Of a stretch of 64,000 bases of DNA, positions 60,792 through 64,000 are shown piece after piece. Below the pieces are notes generated by a model. It was given only the letters and a program-made list of their open reading frames with translations, was not told where the DNA came from and did no database searches. A program made the translations under genes and the position numbers. The stretch's first letter is position 1. Every line of letters begins with the position of its first letter. The DNA comes from Rhodococcus sp. HM1 (GTDB lineage Bacteria > Actinomycetota > Actinomycetes > Mycobacteriales > Mycobacteriaceae): NCBI RefSeq assembly GCF_023218075.1, contig NZ_JALPTB010000025.1:1-64000 (forward strand). The letters are read 5' to 3'.

Positions 60792-61463
60792 GTGTACCTC
60801 CTTGGCTCGAGCACCGGGCTCGCTTCGAGCATCGTGCGATCCTCGGCTCGGCACGGGCGTTCCGCCTGTACGCTTCCGCATTCTCGGGGTCGGCGTCAAC
60901 GTCCGGCCCCAGGGATGTGTCTCGCCGACATCCCACATGTCAGCACGAAATGATCCGGAACGCACGGGGAATCGCACTCGTGCTGTGATGTGCCACAGTC
61001 GGGGACGGTCCCATCGGATACCGGAACGCGCACCGGTACGCGAATATTATTGGACAGCAACGTGATCGGGCATGAATCTCGGTGACCGAGGTGCGACCTC
61101 CCGCCCGGTTCCGTCATTCGGCTGTAGGTGCGTGTCGAAAGTGTCACTGCTGTAGTTCTATTCGTGGGACGTCGGTGTCGAACGAGTGGGCGACCGTCCG
61201 GACACGGTCCCTCTGCGAACCGGCCCGTCCCGCACGCCCCCTCCCGCGCGGTGGCCGATGTGCCGCCGGGTGGAGGGTGGTCGAGTTCCGGTCTGTCCGC
61301 GCTGCGCCGGCGATGGGCATCGTTGCCGCTTTCGAACGCTCGTAAAGCGTTGTTGCGGGCTATGGTTGGAGCTTCAACCTTGCCCGGGAGCCGGCCTGGT
61401 ATGCGACCGGGTCGGCTCGGCCGCGGGCGTGACGAGGTGCCGAAACAGTCTCGAATGAGACCC
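60792..61463. other. 672-bp region without a convincing gene
   Basis: No reading frame with protein-like content or a good start was found on either strand. Visible items are the perfect dyad CTCGGT-G-ACCGAG (61078-61090) and an AT-rich patch GAATATTATTGG (61042-61053). The promoter of the Mce-associated pair must lie at its left end. Confidence 0.6.
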
Positions 61464-61492
61464 TTGTCACATCTGTCAAACCAACCTACTGT
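61464..61492 (+). promoter_or_regulatory. Sigma-A-type promoter of the 61708 gene
   Basis: TTGTCA (61464-61469), 17 nt, TACTGT (61487-61492), the best two-element promoter in this part of the window. Start expected near 61499. Confidence 0.6.
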
Positions 61493-61499
61493 GTGTTTA

Positions 61500-61707
61500 C
61501 TAGGTTCTCGGTCCGCAGGGGGGTTGCCGTGCCACACCGTTGTCGTGCGACGCGCACGGGGGTGCGCATGTCGCCGAGGACCGGCGGGGATGCAGTTCGG
61601 AAGTACCCGGGACACCGAGGTCGATGGAGTGCGCTGCGTCTGTCGGCAGGCGTCGGACCGTTCGGTCGTCACGGTAATTCGGTCTCGTCAGGCAGAAAGG
61701 AACTTCC
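61500..61707 (+). other. ~208-nt 5' leader of the 61708 gene
   Basis: A long untranslated leader with a GCGCAC-GGGG-GTGCGC hairpin (61552-61567) and a short GACCGTTCGGTC hairpin further down. No known riboswitch class was recognised and no obvious leader peptide was found. Confidence 0.45.
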
Positions 61708-62397
61708 ATGACAGCTCGGCAGTTCGACACGGCTCACCGGAAGGGCTCGGGGGGCGAGGGGTCGGGAGAGAACGGGTCGTCAGGGGAATCCGGAACCGTC
61801 GACTCTCGATACCGCCTCGACGTCGTCGCGCTGAACACTGCGGACGTCGTCCGGTTCGCCGGCGGTTGGCTGTTCGATCGCGTCATGGCCGGATGGAACG
61901 TCACGGTCTTCGTTCAGGATGCATCGGATCCGCGCCCGTTGCGGATCCTGGGGGTGGGCACGGGTGATCTCGAATCCGTCCTGACGACTCGCCGCAAAGG
62001 GTTGTACCCGCACACCGTCGCCGTCGAGGCGGACCTGTACAGCTCGGATACCCGGGTCCGGGACGGGGTCCACGCCGCTCTGGGGCACCACCCCACGGAA
62101 GTGACGCTGTGGGGCGATCGTATTCCGCCCGAGCTCGACAGCGAGGTGCGGCTCGTGCAGCACCGCCTGAGTCTGGCTGCGAGGGCGTTCAAGGCCCAGG
62201 CGCTCGTCGCGGCAGGCGCGAGCGCAACCGACGTGACCGCCGCCGAGACGTTCTGCACCGGACGGCTGTCGCGGCCTCGTGTGCGATCGGACCTTCTGCC
62301 CGCCGGGCGATTCCCGCCCGCCGCCGTCGCCTCGACCATCTCCGGAGAAGTGGTCGAGGCGACGGCGGCAGTGTGCTTGTTCAGTTCGGACGGTTGA
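61708..62397 (+). CDS. Hypothetical protein with its own strong promoter
   Basis: 229 aa, not recognised. The first ~30 residues are Gly/Ser/Glu-rich and disordered. The body is mixed alpha/beta (YRLDVVALNTADVVRFAGGW, MAGWNVTVFVQDASDPRPL, LGVGTGDLESVL) with a helical middle (EVRLVQHRLSLAARAFKAQA), and it has neither a signal peptide nor membrane segments. AAAGGA is a clear RBS before the ATG. Its stop touches the convergent P450 stop (TGATCA). The function is open. Confidence 0.7.
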   Translation: MTARQFDTAHRKGSGGEGSGENGSSGESGTVDSRYRLDVVALNTADVVRFAGGWLFDRVMAGWNVTVFVQDASDPRPLRILGVGTGDLESVLTTRRKGLYPHTVAVEADLYSSDTRVRDGVHAALGHHPTEVTLWGDRIPPELDSEVRLVQHRLSLAARAFKAQALVAAGASATDVTAAETFCTGRLSRPRVRSDLLPAGRFPPAAVASTISGEVVEATAAVCLFSSDG

Positions 62398-63771
62398 TCA
62401 CTGCGGGTCACCGATCTTTGCCGCGTCGCGGCGTACGGTCACCGGCTCCGCGAGATGCTGCTCGTCGCACAGACGCTGGAGCTTCTCGAGCGTTTCGTCG
62501 AGGCCGGGACCCAGCCGTGGTCCCGGCGTGAAGGTGGCCGGCAGATTGCGCATGCCCTGGATGACGCCGATCGTCTCGTAGTGGACGGTGCCCTCCGGAT
62601 CACACCGGTAGTCGGGCATGCGATCGAGGACCGCGGTCACCATCGACTTGAACACCGTGCGCGCCACATTGGACCCGATGCACCGATGGATCCCGAGTCC
62701 GAAACTGAAGTGGCGATTGGCCTTGCGGTCCATGATGATTCGGTTCGGCTCGGGGAACAGGGACGGGTCGCGGTTGGCCATCGCCCAGGACAGCCACAGA
62801 CGCTCACCTTCCTTGAACTCGGTGCCGGCCGCTTCGAAGTCCGCCGCGATCGTGCGTCCGTCACCGGGGGCGGGGGTGAAGTAGCGCAGGAACTCCTCGG
62901 TCGCGGAGTCGAGTAGGGAGTCACGTTCGCGGCTGAGTTCGTCGCGCTGTTCGGGATTCCGGGACAACCATTCGAGGGCGTGCGCGGTGAGCGCCGTCGT
63001 GGTGTCGAAACCGCCGCCGATGATCAGCCCCAGCATCCCGAGCAGTTCGAGGTCGGGTGCGGGCTCACCGTCGATGCGCAGTTCGAGGAGCGCGTTGACC
63101 AGTCCCGGCCGCGGATTCTGGCGGATCTCGTGCATGTTGGTGAGCAGGTCCAGTCCCATCGCCCGGTGCATCTCGGCGACGCGCGGGGCGTCGGGCGAAT
63201 TCTCCGGTGTGTACACCGCCGCGTGGACCGGTTCGCTGTAGATCGACCACTGCTTCAACGGAATTCCGAGCATCGCCAAGGTCAGTACCGCGGGCACGAC
63301 ATTGGCGAGGTCGTCGACGAAGTCGATGCGGCCCTGCTCGATCTTCTCGTCGAGGCTCGCGCGGACGACCTCGTCGATGAACGGCTTCCACCGCTGCACC
63401 GCGGCCGGCGACAGATAGGGATTGAGCACCGAACGGTATTCGCGGTGTTCGGGATCGTCCATCTCCAGGATCCCGCCGCGCACGAGTGACGCGCGCTGGG
63501 CGGTCGGGATCGAGATGCCCTTGTAGCCCTTGCGTTCGTTGTTGATGTCGTGATCGTTCGAGATGTGCGGGCAGCGGGCCAGTTCGAAGACCGCGGCGCT
63601 GCCGGCCGCGACCCAGTGGCCGTCGTAGGTGTCCGTCCAGGCGACGGGGCAGGTTTCGTGCATCTCCTGGGTGATCGATTCGAACCGATGCCGGTACTCG
63701 GGTGTGTGGCGGTCGAAGTGGTATCGGTTCTTCTTGCGATCTTCGTCGGTGACGATGTTCTCGGTGGTCAC
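62398..63771 (-). CDS. Cytochrome P450
   Basis: 457-aa soluble bacterial P450. I-helix oxygen-activation region GGGFDTTTAL (about 265-275), K-helix ExxR in EFLRYF, heme loop FSFGLGIHRCIG with the Cys ligand near 373. The I-helix reads GGGFDTT instead of the usual AGxxTT. GTG 63771 was chosen from the GGAAG RBS and the conserved start. It lies 55 nt downstream of a ferredoxin gene that is probably its redox partner. CYP family not assigned. Confidence 0.93.
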   Translation of the reverse strand: MTTENIVTDEDRKKNRYHFDRHTPEYRHRFESITQEMHETCPVAWTDTYDGHWVAAGSAAVFELARCPHISNDHDINNERKGYKGISIPTAQRASLVRGGILEMDDPEHREYRSVLNPYLSPAAVQRWKPFIDEVVRASLDEKIEQGRIDFVDDLANVVPAVLTLAMLGIPLKQWSIYSEPVHAAVYTPENSPDAPRVAEMHRAMGLDLLTNMHEIRQNPRPGLVNALLELRIDGEPAPDLELLGMLGLIIGGGFDTTTALTAHALEWLSRNPEQRDELSRERDSLLDSATEEFLRYFTPAPGDGRTIAADFEAAGTEFKEGERLWLSWAMANRDPSLFPEPNRIIMDRKANRHFSFGLGIHRCIGSNVARTVFKSMVTAVLDRMPDYRCDPEGTVHYETIGVIQGMRNLPATFTPGPRLGPGLDETLEKLQRLCDEQHLAEPVTVRRDAAKIGDPQ

Positions 63772-63826
63772 GGTGTGGCTTCCCTCGGTTGGTCGTGGTT
63801 CACGGCGCACGTCTGTTCGGGCGGGG

Positions 63827-64000
63827 TCAGGAGATGGAGACGGCTTGTTCGGGGCACGATCGTGCCGCCTCGCGCACCTGCTCCTCCTGATCGGCCGGGA
63901 CCCGGTCGTACACCGCGGACGCGTGACCGTCGATCTCACTCAGTTCGAAGGCGCCCGGGGCGCTCATCGCGCAGAGCGTATGACCCTGGCAGCGTTGCGA
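63827..64000 (-). CDS. Ferredoxin, partial (cut by the right edge)
   Basis: The last 57 residues of a small P450-type ferredoxin. The visible cluster motif is CQGHTLC, i.e. CxxHxxC, followed by SCPEQAVSI (CP), so the usual second Cys is replaced by His. This matches the atypical CxxXxxC(X)nCP ferredoxins of actinobacteria that carry a [3Fe-4S] or altered cluster. The start lies outside the window. Confidence 0.88.
   Translation of the reverse strand, partial: SQRCQGHTLCAMSAPGAFELSEIDGHASAVYDRVPADQEEQVREAARSCPEQAVSIS

Noticed and set aside
60896-61672. Possible 258-codon minus-strand gene in the gap
   Set aside because: The composition is rich in Arg/Pro/His/Thr, there is no RBS, no motif, and it runs across the promoter and leader of the 61708 gene.
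1-64000. tRNA, rRNA, insertion sequences, prophage or attachment sites
   Set aside because: I looked for cloverleaf-like tRNA ends, transposase motifs and flanking inverted repeats and saw none; the inserted blocks (11-23, 27-30 and 39-46 kb) have no visible mobility genes at their borders.

Overview
The window is chromosomal DNA of a high-GC mycolic-acid actinomycete, most likely Rhodococcus. No rRNA, tRNA, insertion sequence, prophage or CRISPR array was recognised. Gene order follows the Mycobacterium tuberculosis Rv2752c-to-Rv2718c backbone: rnj, ftsK, the Rv2747-type acetyltransferase, pgsA, cinA-like, clgR, pspA, pspM, Rv2739c-type glycosyltransferase, DUF3046, recA, recX, miaB, Rv2732c-, Rv2731- and Rv2728c-like genes, miaA, dapF, hflX, fadE20, lexA, the Rv2719c-type LysM gene and nrdR. 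Most starts are ATG or GTG, and many genes are joined by 4-bp ATGA or GTGA overlaps.

Region by region: 0-11 kb carries RNA turnover (rnj), chromosome translocation (ftsK), a TerC exporter behind a manganese riboswitch, and envelope-stress genes (pgsA, cinA-like, clgR, pspA, pspM). An inserted block at 11-23 kb holds a biotin ECF transporter (bioY-bioM-bioN), an esterase/aminoacyl-lipid synthase pair, and a glycerolipid cluster (DAG kinase, AGPS-like flavoprotein, TetR, glpD). At 23-27 kb lies the recA/recX region, with a GDSL hydrolase carrying a fourfold 30-bp repeat placed between the two genes. At 27-30 kb is a gluABCD-type glutamate ABC importer. At 30-38 kb lie tRNA modification (miaB, miaA), lysine/peptidoglycan synthesis (dapF) and hflX. 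At 39-45 kb is a complete fructose PTS (ptsH, fruA, fruK, fruR, ptsI), followed by a uracil/xanthine permease. At 46-54 kb are fadE20, lexA, the LysM gene, nrdR and hrpA. At 54-64 kb are accessory genes: an F420 oxidoreductase, an aminotransferase, a papain-like enzyme, PhzF, OxyR, an orphan pair of Mce-associated proteins, an unrecognised gene with its own promoter and long leader, and a P450/ferredoxin pair cut by the right edge.

Two themes recur. First, eleven genes have a TANNNT hexamer ending exactly 7 nt before the start codon, which predicts leaderless transcripts and fixes several starts. Second, stress control is dense: a manganese riboswitch whose P1 strand can also sequester the terC ribosome binding site, a sigma-E-like promoter before clgR, an SOS box plus a PafBC-type promoter before recA, SOS boxes in the lexA divergon, and an operator-like palindrome over the ptsI -35. 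All calls come from reading the sequence; no database search was run.
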